64,000 nucleotides of DNA from Ceratothoa steindachneri (taxonomy: Eukaryota; Arthropoda; Malacostraca; Isopoda; Cymothoidae), in contig OZ018329.1 of the NCBI GenBank assembly GCA_963969495.1, positions 69,714,959-69,778,958 on the forward strand. The letters run 5' to 3'. Position 1 is the first letter of the stretch, and each line of letters starts with the position of its first letter. Below, one piece after another: positions 1 to 10,222 of the stretch. The notes beneath the pieces are model-generated. The model searched no databases. It was not told where the DNA came from and worked only from the letters and a program-made list of their open reading frames with translations. The position numbers and the translations under genes are program-made.

Positions 1-1760
1 TGAATGCTCGGTAGGCCACTTCGACACGCCAATCATGATGTGACTAAATTCGCTTCATGAGATAGGACAAACTGGGAGTATGAACCGTAGGACAAAAGGC
101 AAGTTGGTTTCCTGATGTAGCAGGGTTAGTTTTCTGTTTGTCCTCGATGGTGGAAAAGAGGGAGGGGGATCTCGCAGGACAATTTCGTGCAGTAAAAAAT
201 TCCATTGTTGCATTCGACCTGCTAAATCTACCAATTCACATATCTGTTCCTATAGAAGGAAAATTAAATGGTTTGGCCTGGTTCAGTAAATATACTCTAG
301 CTCTCCCAGGAAAGAAGCTGAGCTAGAAATTGTCATTAAATTTCCTTGACTTAGGTTTAATTGATACTATCTACATTATTGGCAATAGTTCCTTAAACTA
401 AATCAAACTTATACATAAGGTTATTGAGTTATTTAGTTTTTCTTGGGGTATAAATTGCACATATTTAATATCGATATTATTGAATGGTAGAGCTTTTGTA
501 GAGTCTTATTTCGTTTGCAGTTTAAGGACCTGGATCTTCGGACTCGCGTTCCTAGGGACTAGAGAGTTTAGGAGCTTGAAACGAATGTAGGCGTAGTATT
601 TTTTTTAGTCTATTGAAGGGATTTAGGATTTTACTAAATCATCCTGTATATTCGCAGCTGTTGTTGTTATGACTCCAGTATTTACCGGTGGGAACACGAA
701 CGGAGTCCCAGAATAATACGCTTCAACGTTTTAGGGGATCGAGTAAGTTAAGACCTAATTTTCACGGGTGGGAGGGGACAGTTGGTAAGAGAATACCTCC
801 TTTTCTCTTCTCCCACTCACACAAGTTTGGACAGGGTGATACCCGCGTTAGACTAGTTCCTGCAGATTCCCCATACTTCTGGTCGTCAACCTGGAAGGGA
901 ATGTTTTGTGTTTCATTCACTATTCTTGGCGCTGATTGCGGGAAGTCAAGTGAAAGTGTGTGTTACAGTTGCGGTGCAATTGCCATAGGTGGAGATTAAT
1001 ATCGGTGATTTTTTATCGTTTCCGGGACACCTGCGGAAGTACAGAGCTTCTACAGCCCGCAAAGATTAACTGGAACCTCCCTTTGCCTGCCGTTTTTCTG
1101 AGAAGCTTTCTCTCCTGCACGGTAAAGTGCTTGGGCTAAAATATTTATCGACACTCTCTCTAAAACACCCTCCCCACCCTGATGTTACGCTCTAAAAAAC
1201 CTAAATCTTAACCTCTAGACATCCACGGATCAAGTCCCATAGGAGACTACTATTCGTTTGGGTTCTTCCGGCCTATTTCGCCATGTAACTATTAACTTCC
1301 TATCCCAATTTTTGTAGTCAGGTCTCAATGCTCAACAAACTCCAAGACCATTCTTCAATTTTTGTTTACTCTGCACCCCAAAAAATAGTTTACAATTAAA
1401 ACAGAAAACCGAAGTAGTATCCACTTTAAAAATAGTTTAGTCTCTAAAGAATACGGTAATATCTCGACTACAATTTATAGAAAACGAACTTCTACAGGTT
1501 AAGGGCTAACTTTTATAGTATCTGTGATTTCAATATTTCTCCTAAATCGAGGCTTTCGGTTCTCTCCATTGCAAATAACTCATTGCTTTGTAGTGGCTGC
1601 GCAGTTTTTTGATACAATGTTCCTTTTGGTCGCATTTCAACCAAATTTTCTTGTTTGTTCGAGCAACTTTGACTTGTGAGCGACTCCAAATTGTATCGAG
1701 AGAAGCACTTCTGTATATTGTGGACCTGTTTTGCTTTGTTTTGGGATAGAATCTGTCGAT
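1..1760. other. No recognisable gene (degraded DNA)
   Basis: I see no supported gene here. Two short open frames (about 62 and 103 codons, plus strand, at 138 and 688) match nothing I recognise and lack any supporting context. The composition is mixed, with short homopolymer runs and no clear repeats. It is best read as old intergenic or decayed repeat sequence. Confidence 0.6.
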
Positions 1761-1945
1761 AGCTTAGTATAGGAAAGGGGACAAAGAAAAATAAAGAAAG
1801 GAAAGTAGCGAAACGAGTTTCGAACGCACTTCCCGCGTCTCTGGATAGCCATTAGCGAGAGCCCTAAACCACTCGGCTATCCTGAGTCCCAAAAAAGACT
1901 CATTCAAGCAAAGCATTTCAGCCGCTCGCCTGAACTTCTCGCACG
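1761..1945 (-). repeat. tRNA-derived (type II, Ser/Leu-like) repeat, copy 1
   Basis: This 185-bp unit recurs at 2072-2256 with the same length and clear identity. On the minus strand it contains an A-box-like TAGCCGAGTGGTT (around 1868-1880) and a B-box-like GCGTTCGAAACTC (around 1815-1828). Their spacing suits a class II tRNA with a long variable arm. Acceptor and T-stem pairing is poor, so it is not a good functional tRNA. A pyrimidine-rich tail follows the tRNA-like part. A SINE or a duplicated tRNA pseudogene is the likely identity. Confidence 0.55.
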
Positions 1946-2071
1946 CTACACAGGCCCCCTCCTAGAAGCGTAGCGTATTTTGAGGAATTAAAGAGAACGG
2001 CGTTAGGAAATATTGTCAAGGACTACTGTTCTCCCTCCCCGGACTTCCGGGTCTTGGGCACCATTGTGAAT

Positions 2072-2256
2072 GGCTTAGTGTAGGAAAGGGGGCAATTAAA
2101 AATAAAGAAAGGAAAGTAGCGAAATGAGTTTCGAACGAGCTTCCCGCGTCGCTAGACAACCGTTAGCGAGAGCCTTAAACCACTCGGCCATCCTGAGTCC
2201 GAAAAATAATTCATTCAAGCAAAGCATTTAAGCCGCTCGCCTGAACTGCTCGCACG
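2072..2256 (-). repeat. tRNA-derived (type II, Ser/Leu-like) repeat, copy 2
   Basis: This is a second copy of the 185-bp unit, 311 bp from the first and in the same orientation. A-box and B-box-like motifs are present on the minus strand. The similarity extends beyond the tRNA-like part into the shared 3' tail and the shared 5' flank (GCTCGCCTGAAC region), so either the unit is a SINE or the whole block was duplicated locally. T-stem pairing is weak. Confidence 0.55.
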
Positions 2257-2529
2257 TTCCAAATCCTCTTGCGATTATCACGTCATAAATACTGAGTTTT
2301 TCCTTTTTTTCTTGGTCTGGTTAGTATTTTACTTGTTACCAGGCCTTTAGTTCTTTGAGGAGCAAGGGTCGTCTTTTTTTACGATATATTGAATTAATAC
2401 TTTTTAAACTTATTATTTTTGTATTCGATGTATTTGTGGCGAATGTTATCTTGAGTTCTAATCGGTAGGTTTTTAATCATATTTGGTTAAATAATCCCTT
2501 ATTTCCTTAGTTTCCTTATTTGGTATGAG

Positions 2530-3055
2530 GTAACCAGGAGGCTAGCAGAGCTTGGAAGTCCTGCACGGTTTCTGGCTATTCTATTCTGGTTAATCATTTG
2601 AAGATTTCCTCATTCATGTCTTGATTAACCATTTCCTGCATATCCCTAGTCCTTTCTTTGATGAACTCGTCAATAGAACTTAATCCCGTCTCCCCGTGGA
2701 GGTCTTCTTGGCATCTTTTTTCTCGCCTGCCTTTACCCGAAATTAGGTAAAGGTATGTGTTACTCGTTTGCACGACCAAAAGTCTCCTATTTTGTGTTAT
2801 CTAGTCACGAGAGGGCGGAAGCGGACTAGTAGAGCAGCGTAGATCATATAAGTGCATTCTAAATCTTCTTATTGCTCTCTCGGAGGTTTATGCCTGAGGC
2901 TGAGGCTTTCGAAATTCGATCAGAGACGTAGTTCCTCTACCAGGATAATGTAATCTTTATTACAAGTACATTGCACTCTGTGGTGTGGGGATAGTGCATA
3001 TCCCCCACCCATGGTATTTAATAGTATTCTTTTTCTAATGGATACTGTCGAGAAT
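2530..3055 (-). pseudogene. LINE ORF2 C-terminal remnant (family A-like)
   Basis: The minus strand matches, in broken frames, the C-terminal part of the family A reverse-transcriptase ORF seen intact at 58644-61319. It covers the segment ending in the 'MINQNRR' type tail, the basic 'RR..RRQEDLH' stretch, the 'NKKKIYNALVRS'-like block and the 'GD.RYPYT.ECNVLG' block. A 61-codon open piece at 2594-2779 retains 'EDLHGETGLSSIDEFIKERT', aligning with the family's 'DLHREAG..PI..VIEERT'. No start is left. The unit is interrupted at its inner edge by unrelated DNA, and the reading frame resumes near 4085. Confidence 0.7.
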
Positions 3056-4084
3056 AGAGGCCCCTTGCGGCCAACTGGCCCGTCGAAACCATGAGGTCAG
3101 GCTCGAGGTCAGTCCACGTGAGCGAGGACCGTGAGAACAGTCTCAATATCGAACTGCTTTTCGCGATAAGCTAGGGATTGGAATCTCAAATGCGCGCTTC
3201 TGTCGTCTCCCAGATGGGTTATCAAGAAATCCCCGCGGGAGTGCTTCCCATCCCTCAAGCGCCTTGTTTGTTCGTAGAGATGTTCCTCTACGCCCCCCGC
3301 CCCTTTTGGCGGAGGCAGTAAGGGATCTGGCTTTTTCCTATATATTGTTGATCACAATAGGGCATCGACAGTATCGGCCTGCCTCTTACAACGAAACACG
3401 TCATTTTCGATCGAGCTCCTTTTTCTCGACGAGCGAAAGGCTAGAATTATACCGAAGGATTTGAGCCCCAGTCAATTGGCCCATCCTTGGTTTCGGTACA
3501 TTTCGTTTGGCACGAATGGTCCCTCCAATTAGTATTACTACTAGAGGTTAAACTCTTCGTGGTTAAAGCCCCTTGAATAACCATCCGATCCCCCGTTTCA
3601 CCTCTTAAAGCCTCGAACCAGAGCCAGGCTAAGACGAATCATCTGTGGCTATTCCGGGCAGTCCTCCTTGTATGTGCTTGTACATAGGCTCGTAGCGCCT
3701 CTCGCCCCCCCCCCTCCAACTAGCGTAGAGCCCGCTCTGAGTAGCTCTGATACGTTGGGTACATAGAGTATATATTGCCATTATTTTAATTAATCTATTT
3801 ATTGTGTATAACTGTGTATATATTAAAGTTTATTCCTGTACCTACTTTTTCATATGCTTCATGGCCGGAGCCTTCATTAGTTAATATGGGCCAACTGCTC
3901 TCAATCTTTGGTCTTTAAAATCCTTCGCACTCGTCCCCCCCCCCTCCTCCTTCACTTCTATCTCCCATCTTTGTCGCGGCCAGAGTAGAATCAAGGTCAG
4001 GCGTTGACCTTGAGCGACCACGCCTATTGGATAGAAGCGACGCATATGTCAGCGTCATTCTACGACATAAACTATCTTACCTTT
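3056..4084. other. ~1 kb insertion of unknown type splitting a LINE remnant
   Basis: Reverse-transcriptase similarity stops near 3055 and resumes near 4085, so this block interrupts the remnant. It holds C-runs (about 3705 and 3935) and an AT-rich stretch with a possible polyadenylation context (about 3775-3850, 'tattaaagtttattcc'). There is no coding similarity I recognise; a 66-codon open frame at 3264 is unsupported. A solo LTR or a DNA-transposon derivative is possible. I could not define terminal repeats or a target duplication by eye. Confidence 0.45.
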
Positions 4085-4310
4085 CCCTTTGTTAGTTCCT
4101 TTTTTCGATTTGGCCTCGTAGATATTTAATCTTTCGATTTCTGCCGCCCTCATACGAGCTTGCATAGGCGCGTTACGCCGCCGTCATACAAGCTTACGCC
4201 AAGGACACTGCATTATCTGGCTGAAATAATCTACGAATCTAATGTTCCTGCAAGTGGGGCCTACAGGGGCATGAGACATCTGCGGTGTCTATCGAGTAGA
4301 TAGTGTACGA
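4085..4310 (-). pseudogene. LINE reverse transcriptase remnant (family A-like)
   Basis: The minus strand aligns with the family A segment around the YADD box: the complement of 'gcttgc..ggcgc', the 'ATTATCTGGCTGAAAT.ATC' block that encodes the family's ADDFSQII, and the 'GTGTCTATCGAGTA' block that encodes YSIYTVD. Frames are broken and the similarity fades after about 4310. It is the continuation of the remnant at 2530-3055 across the intervening insertion. Confidence 0.6.
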
Positions 4311-4672
4311 GCTTGGATTTGCCACTTGTAGTCTTTTTTCCCTGCGCCTGCTCCTTTATTCCTAGTTAACAGTCTGTGGTTTCTTTTTTTCAATGGTTCA
4401 AGGTAAACCCGTTAGGTCTCCCTAATATAACCTAATGAAGGGAAACGTTGGGATTTTACAATATCCCATAAATTATTAGATTTGCTTTATCTTTCCATTG
4501 ACTATTCCTGATCCACATGCTCCCAGCTGTCGTGTAGACCCCTAATAAAAGCCTTAGTTATATAATGTTATAACGTGGGATTTGGGGTGGGAAAGGGGCG
4601 CATTTTTGAGGCGTGGCCCTCTCCCGCTCATCTAGTAGGGTTGGGCAGGTGAGATTGTGAGGGTCGAAGATC
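4311..4672. other. No recognisable gene
   Basis: This is degraded sequence between a LINE remnant and a minisatellite block. I see no open frame or motif worth calling. It may be the decayed 5' half of the same LINE. Confidence 0.5.
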
Positions 4673-4760
4673 GAACCTAGTTTACATTTGATTGAAAAAT
4701 TTAAACGGTTCACACATGAACCTAGGAAACATTTGTTCGAAATTTAAACGGTTCACACAT
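4673..4760. repeat. Two tandem copies of a ~45-bp repeat
   Basis: Two adjacent units each run from GAACCTAG or GAACCTAGGA to AATTTAAACGGTTCACACAT. The second copy has small changes. The unit ends in GGTTCACACATTGAACC, an imperfect inverted repeat. It sits directly before a five-copy minisatellite. Confidence 0.8.
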
Positions 4761-4770
4761 TGAACCTTAT

Positions 4771-4965
4771 AAATAGGAAGATAAACTTCCCGCTGTTAAT
4801 AGCTCTCTTTTGTAAGTAGGAAGATAAACTTCCCGCTGTTAATAGCCCTCTTTTGTAAATAGGAAGATAAACTTCCCGCGGTTAATAACGTTTTTTGTAA
4901 ATAGGAAGATAAACTTTCCCTTTTGCAGTATTTCTCCTCCGTAAACAGGAAGTTAGACTCCCCAG
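4771..4965. repeat. Five-copy ~43-bp minisatellite with internal hairpin
   Basis: The core AGGAAGATAAACTTCC starts at 4775, 4818, 4861 and 4903, with a diverged copy at 4947, giving periods of 43, 43, 42 and 44. Each core can fold (GGAAG/CTTCC). The spacer between cores is CGCTGTTAATAGC...TTTTGTAAAT, decaying toward the right. Confidence 0.85.
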
Positions 4966-5415
4966 TACACAGTACTATATCTTGCGTCGGCCATACGTAG
5001 CTCCGTACAAAAATAGATCTTGTTCATGAAGTCCCGTGGAGAAAAGGTAAAAATCGATGGCGTTCTTGACTTTCCTACCCATCGACTTTTCCTCCTTTGC
5101 CGGCTGTAAACTTCTCTGTGAGCTCAATTTTTGTTGATTTCTCCCAAGTCTAAAAATTCGGATGATGATGATGTACTCAGTTTTTCGAAGAGAGATGGTA
5201 TAGTGGAAGATATAGTGGGTGAAAATTAAAGATGGGGGGAGGGGGTATTTTGCCCTATTAGGGAGGGCATCGCTTTATTTTTATTCTATTTCATTTTTCC
5301 TTTATTTGTGTTTTTTAATGTCTATTTGTTTCTTCATGTGTTTGTAATGTTCTTCTTATTGTATTTTGTCTCTTCTTTTGTGTCTTTTGACCTCTAGTGT
5401 AATAGTGTTGTTTGT
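4966..5415 (-). other. Left-neighbour 5' end remnant plus 3' tail region of LINE C1
   Basis: 4966-5159 has no recognisable gene. About 5160-5415 has the layout of the 3' tails in this window. A short tandem repeat (GATGATGATGATG) is followed by a purine-rich stretch, a hairpin (GCCCT...AGGGC, 5252-5268), 'ATCGCTTTATTTTT', and then the 3' UTR motif of the minus-strand LINE starting at 5416. I infer it is the 3' tail of C1. Confidence 0.5.
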
Positions 5416-6490
5416 AGCTTTCAAGCCTTTTATAGCTTTCTTTTCGACAATGCTATTTTAGTGTTGTCTGTAGTCTCATTTTTCGTGAGTATCTATATGG
5501 AACTAGATGTGATGTGTTGTGATGCTTTTTATATGTATATTGGAGTGATATTTTCTTGTGAACAGAGTTTTGTGCTCGGTAACCGGCTTCAGCGTGAGGC
5601 TTTCGCCCATAACAACGTGGGTATATTTAACCTGCCGCCTGCTCTTTGCAGTTCTAGAATGAAATCATCGGTTAGAGGGGACCAGATCTTTTTGCCCAGT
5701 TTCTGGATGACGACATTGATGGGCTCCAAGCGTTTCCTCCGATGCAGGACGCTTTGCCTGATTCGGTCACGCCTTCTTGCTTTGTTGATAAGAAGAGAGG
5801 CAGTGTTCTGGATACGTTGGAGCCTTTTCATCGAGGTTTTATTAGCCGCTTTGGACACCACTGCGTGGTAGACCAGCATAGCCCAGAGATACATCATATA
5901 TAATTTCCTGATGTTTGCCGAGCTCAAATCTCTAAACCTGTAGAGCTTGGAGATTTCTCTCTTCGCCAGGTTCCGCCTCTCCGTGTGGTGTCTCGAGTAT
6001 CCATGGTCGATGAATTTTTGGCCCAGCACGGTGCCTTCGGTGAAGTAGCCGTATCTCCTCCTATCTATGATGATGGGCCATGTCAACTCGCGGTTCAACG
6101 GGACAATTTTGAACTTGTCCCTGTTGGTCCTGATTTTCCATCGTCTTTCGAATTGGCTGATGTTGTTGATTTGCGCTATAGTGCGGGCCGCCTGTGCCCT
6201 TGCTTTCCTCTCCGGACACGGGACAATTTGTGTGACGTCATCTGCGTATTGCAGATACATCGTGTCCCTGTGCACTGGAGTTGGGAGGTCGATGGTGAAG
6301 ACCAAGTAAAGCAGAGGAGTCAGGCAGCTTCCCTAAGGAAAGCCCGACTTTATTTCGAATTCAGGGCCTCTGTGTCCTTCAATCATAAGACATGCCCTTC
6401 TGTCCATGATGAAGTCACAGAGGATCCTTTCCAGGATTGGGTCTAGCTGGAGGTTCAGGATCTTGTATTGAAGTCCTTCCAGCCAGACTT
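5416..6490 (-). mobile_element. LINE C1, 5'-truncated jockey-type element
   Basis: This minus-strand element holds a 3' UTR starting with the family motif (plus strand AGCTTTCAAGCC, 5416-5427) and the C-terminal half of ORF2. Similarity to ORF2 stops abruptly at 6490, where a plus-strand element begins. The segment 6072-6490 is duplicated at 10223-10645 in C2, so C1 and C2 may be two parts of one element split by the insertion between them. Confidence 0.8.
5589..6490 (-). pseudogene. Reverse transcriptase C-terminal half, one in-frame TAG (C1 ORF2)
   Basis: The minus frame is open from the truncation to the natural stop except for a single amber codon at 6333-6335. It covers the 'KVWLEGLQYKIL' block (end of the K..FD..W motif), the 'GPEFEIKSG' block, the YADD catalytic box ('QYADDVTQIV'), 'RRWKIRTN.DKFKIVPL', and the C-terminal basic 'RRRDRIRQSVLHRRKRLEPINVV' region. 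The TAG replaces the Gln of the conserved PQG motif ahead of the YADD. The same change is in C2 at 10478-10480. N-terminal RT and endonuclease are missing because of the truncation. Confidence 0.8.
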
Positions 6491-6669
6491 TATCTGTAGA
6501 GTTAGATGAGTAAGTAGAGTGAGTCCTTACCATTCGATAGGTTGAATTCATCATGCCTGGACGTGACAAAGGAGGAAAAGTTAAGTGAAAAAGTGAAAAC
6601 GACTTTGCCAGCATTCTCTTTCGAAAGGAGAAGGAGAAAAACTATCCGGAAGAATAGTACACTAATACC

Positions 6670-8224
6670 ATGAATAAAGAGGAGCAACGTTACGAGATGG
6701 GGGCCATGGACCCACCCGCCATAGACGTCAAACGGACCCCCCTCTGTCCCATCAGTGGAGCAACAAAGCCAAGCCAGCAAACGGTCGTAGAGACTATCTT
6801 TGGCCCGCTCAACGTAGCACTTCTAAGACTAATTGAGATGCCCAACGGATGGGCAGCATTATGCTGGACTCCCAAGGACGTCAAAAAAATCGTGTCAGAC
6901 GAAGCTAAAGAGCCCCTTTGGAAGATTGGACTCGAAGCTACTATCCCCCACGAAATCATGGTGCGTCGATCAGTCATCCTCAGAAAGCTCGACCCCTTCT
7001 TCACGGACAACAGCTGTGAAGAAATCAAGGCTGAGCTTTCTAAGCACCAAAAATGGGCAAGAATTGCGAAGGTATATAAGTTTGGCAAATAAAGTCAAAG
7101 TTATTTTCTCAACCACAAAGGGCTATAAAGAAGGGACTCCTGGGATTCTACCTCCGCGTTGCCCCTGAACAAATACAAGCCGGGGAATTCGTTCAGCTGG
7201 AAACCTGCTTCAAATGCATGGCAGTGGAAAAACACCCAACAAGTGAGTGTCTAGCTACCGAGGTTACATGCTCCATCTTTTCTAAACAAGGACACGATGG
7301 AAGGAGTGTACCTCTGAAAAAACACGCTGTACAAACTGCGAAGGGGACCACAGGGCCTTGGCTATGAGGTGTCCCGTCCGCAAAGAGGCAATCAGAGCCA
7401 AACGTGAAAAGTCCATAAAGGAAAAGGAAGCAGAACCAAAGAACTTCGCAGAAGCAGCAGCGACAACAAAAACAACAGCCACAGAAATAACGGCACCAAA
7501 GCTGGTGAGGCCAAGTGAATACAAAGAAATAATGACCATGGTCATCTACGCACACTTGGCAAACCTAGCCAACCCCGGCCCTTTTTCCGAAGAATTAAAC
7601 CAGCTATTACAGGAGAACGGTATCAGGAAAAAACTTTGGTTTCCTCCCAAACCCCCTTCACAAGAAGTGCTAAAAATACAATTTGTGGACGACCCACAGC
7701 AAAACGAAACAACCCAACAAAAAGTAAAAGAACCTGCCGACATTCAACAACAACTGAAAACCACAGAAGGAAAAGAAACAAGAGGCGAAAGCCCTCGAAA
7801 AAGCCCCAAAAAGAAACAGCAAAAGAAAAAGAAGAAGACAAAACCCCGAAAGAAAGAAGAGACAGAAGAATAAGAATATACACTTCGCGGGGAAGAAGAC
7901 GAGGACGATGACATTTTGGACTATCCCGGAGGATTCTTCTTTAACACCGCTGACGTGGGACTCAAGGTATTCGGCGCTGCAGTGTGCAAGCCCCCGAAAG
8001 GTGATCTGGAGGCCCTCATCAATGGAATTATTCGCGGGGTCTACAAATGGACCTACGAAGGACCTTGGTCGTCGAAAGAAATAGGAGGATTGTTGAAAGA
8101 AAGAACCATCTACATCCCAGACTCGTGTGTACACACCGTGAACATGTCAACATATAAAAAAAATCAAAAGTGGTCAAAAAACGTCCGATATCGTTTAGTA
8201 GGAAAAATGTGTAAAAGTGAATGA
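6670..8224 (+). pseudogene. LINE ORF1 (gag-like, family B), frameshifted
   Basis: ORF1 proteins of this class bind element RNA. The N-terminal 140 codons are open and contain 'TVVETIFGPLNVALLRLIE' and 'PNGWAALCW', matching the intact B1 protein. The true start may be the ATG at 6706. A frameshift near 7085 is followed by 'RVAPEQIQAGEF' and damaged CCHC knuckles: the first (C..CMAVEKH....C) looks complete, the second lost a Cys, and the third is in another frame. A lysine- and glutamate-rich linker follows at about 7730-7870. The conserved C-terminal module 'YKWTYEGPWSSKE' then 'HTVNMSTYK' is open from 7916 to the stop. Confidence 0.8.
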
Positions 8225-8432
8225 TAGTTAACAATTATAAAATTCAGTGATTAAACGAAGGAAAAATAAAAACATTTAATAAACAGTGGATAATAAGCGA
8301 ATTAAAAATAATAATCAGTGATTAAAAATTAATATAATATTTAGTATCAATAGTAGTAAATCTATAGATTAAGTGAATTAATTTAATAAACTGTGGCTAA
8401 AAGAAAAAGGAAGAAAGTGTATAATAATACTA
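8225..8432. other. AT-rich inter-ORF segment
   Basis: This AT-rich stretch is built from loose repeats of AGTGATTAA/AATAAACTGTGG type. It resembles, in inverse orientation, the AT-rich sequence following the family B ORF1 copies at 24577 and 56285. I infer it is part of a B-type 3' UTR onto which an ORF2 fragment was joined. Confidence 0.5.
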
Positions 8433-10222
8433 AAACCTCGTACAAAACGTTACCAGCACCAAGATGGACACAAAATCTTTATGACCTATAAGACGAATAT
8501 AAAAGACTCTTCGAAGAAATTAGACCTACTAGCACTGACAGAATTAAAAACAGACGCCTACGAACGCTCAGGACTGAAATGAAGACTCTCATTACAGAGC
8601 AACAAAAAGGGCTCTGGAATGACCTTGTTCACAAACTTGACAAAGAGACGGACCCCCCGAACATTCTGGAACTCACTTTCCAGACTGAAGGGTAAGCCGC
8701 CAGACAAAACCATTCTCCTCAGCAAGGATGATGGAACAAAAATGGACGAGACAGAGACGGAAGAGGAGTTCAGAAGCTCCTGGAAGGATGTGTTTTCCAT
8801 CACTCCAGAAGAAAACGAACTTTTTGACCTGGACTTCGAAGAAGAAATTCATGACGAACTAAGGCCCGTAATCCACAGGACATACACCTTTAACAACACG
8901 ACTGCAGACAGAGAAATGACTGGTTACGGAAGAAGAGTAATAACACAAGAACTCATGACGACACTACGTTCCTTCAGCAGGGAGCACCAGGAAAAACAGG
9001 ATTGACCAGATTCAACTGGCTGAACGCCCCCGTAACATCTTAGAGGGGGTGGTCAATCTAATGAATGCGTGTCTGAACGTCGGCTACTTCCCCGACGAAT
9101 GGAAGATCGCCAAAATGATCTTCATTCCAAAAGCCTGGAAACCGCCCGACAGACCAGCAAATTTCAGACCCATCTCCCTCCTCGAAGTGGCTGGCAAGGT
9201 CTTCGAAAAGATCCTTGGTAGCCGTATCCAAAAATTTTATGGAGGAAAACAACCTCCATATTCAACCACAACACGGATTTGGAAGAGGGAGAGGGACCGA
9301 TACGGCGCTAGCAGTCATCACCGAAAAACTGGCGAAGATTGCTAGCCAAAAAAGGTACCCTGACCTAGTGCTCAAAGATGTGAAGAAGGCGTTTGACAAA
9401 GTATGGAGAACTGGTCTGCAGTTCAAAATACTAAGACTCGGAGTAAACCCTAGACTGGAAAAAATTACTTGCGACTACGTGACAGACAGAAGAGCTTACT
9501 TACAAATTTACAATCATACTGGACCGGAGTTCGAACTGACTGCAGGTGTACCGCAAGGTATGTGCCTAAGCCCCCTCCTCTACAACATATATACCCTCGA
9601 CCTACCAGATCCGGTCAGGGAGGACACCTTGTATGTTCAGTTCGCGGACGACATCTCTCAGATTTTGTCTGCCCCATTCAGAAATCCCGATCTCATGGCC
9701 GAAATTACCGCCAGAGAAATCGACCATATCAACAGGTTCAAAAGAAGATGGAAGATTGCCACGAACTCCCAAAAGTTCAAGGTTATTCCATTCTTCCGTA
9801 AGAGACGGGCGCATATCGAGACCGAAAACGCCCGGATCCCTTACAGCAACGACGGGATGGTACTTGTACTAAAGATAAGTTATAGGGGATACGGTGGCCA
9901 CGTTGCTCAGGCAACAGCGCGAGCGCGGGTAGAGCTTTCTAAGCTGTTCAGGTTCAGGAACCTGAGCACAGCTAACAAAAAGAAAATCTATAACGCGCTC
10001 GTAAGGTCGAAACTACTGTATCCACCTGTACCTATCAATTTTAGTTCCAAGAACCAAATGCGACTCCTTCAAAGAGTACAGAATAAGGCTGTACTGTTGA
10101 TATCAAACACCAGAAGGAGAGAAGGGAAAAGGCAGAGGGACCTTCACCAAGGCATCCAGCTGACTCCGATCAACATGAAGCTGCAAGGAAGGGCCCGAAA
10201 AATCTGGGAGAAAATCCCAAGA
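8433..10222 (+). pseudogene. LINE ORF2 fragment: RT without endonuclease, frameshifted
   Basis: The segment starts at the post-endonuclease linker ('LPAPRWTQNLYDL') and has no EEP endonuclease. RT signatures occur in order: 'WKIAKMIFIPK' then 'NFRPISLL' (about 9100-9180), 'DVKKAFDKVW' (about 9380), 'GVPQGMCLSPLLYNIYT' with the PQG intact, and the catalytic 'FADDISQIL' (FADD instead of YADD; both Asp kept). The thumb-like 'LLQRVQNKAVLLISNTRRREGKRQRDLH' region follows. Frameshifts lie near 9000 and 9215; the last 335 codons are open. The C-terminus is cut at 'KIPR', where inverted sequence begins. Confidence 0.8.

Larger units (their letters stand above)
6491..10222 (+). mobile_element. Plus-strand chimeric LINE: family B ORF1 joined to an endonuclease-less ORF2
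   Basis: This is the first of two plus-strand elements. It has a short 5' UTR (about 180 bp, with GACAAAGGAGGAAA matching the B1 5' UTR), a broken family B ORF1, about 210 bp of AT-rich sequence resembling the B-type 3' UTR, and then ORF2 that begins downstream of where the endonuclease should be. Its RT is of the FADD type, like family D. It ends abruptly at 10222, about 35 codons before the expected stop and without a 3' UTR, where inverted C2 sequence begins. Template switching, or later recombination or deletion, could explain it. Confidence 0.75.

Noticed and set aside
688..999. 103-codon plus-strand open frame
   Set aside because: No recognisable motif, no neighbour or homologous copy in the window, and its length is not unusual for chance.
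1806..1889. Functional tRNA gene
   Set aside because: A and B boxes are visible, but acceptor and T stems do not pair well in either copy, so only a tRNA-derived repeat is called.
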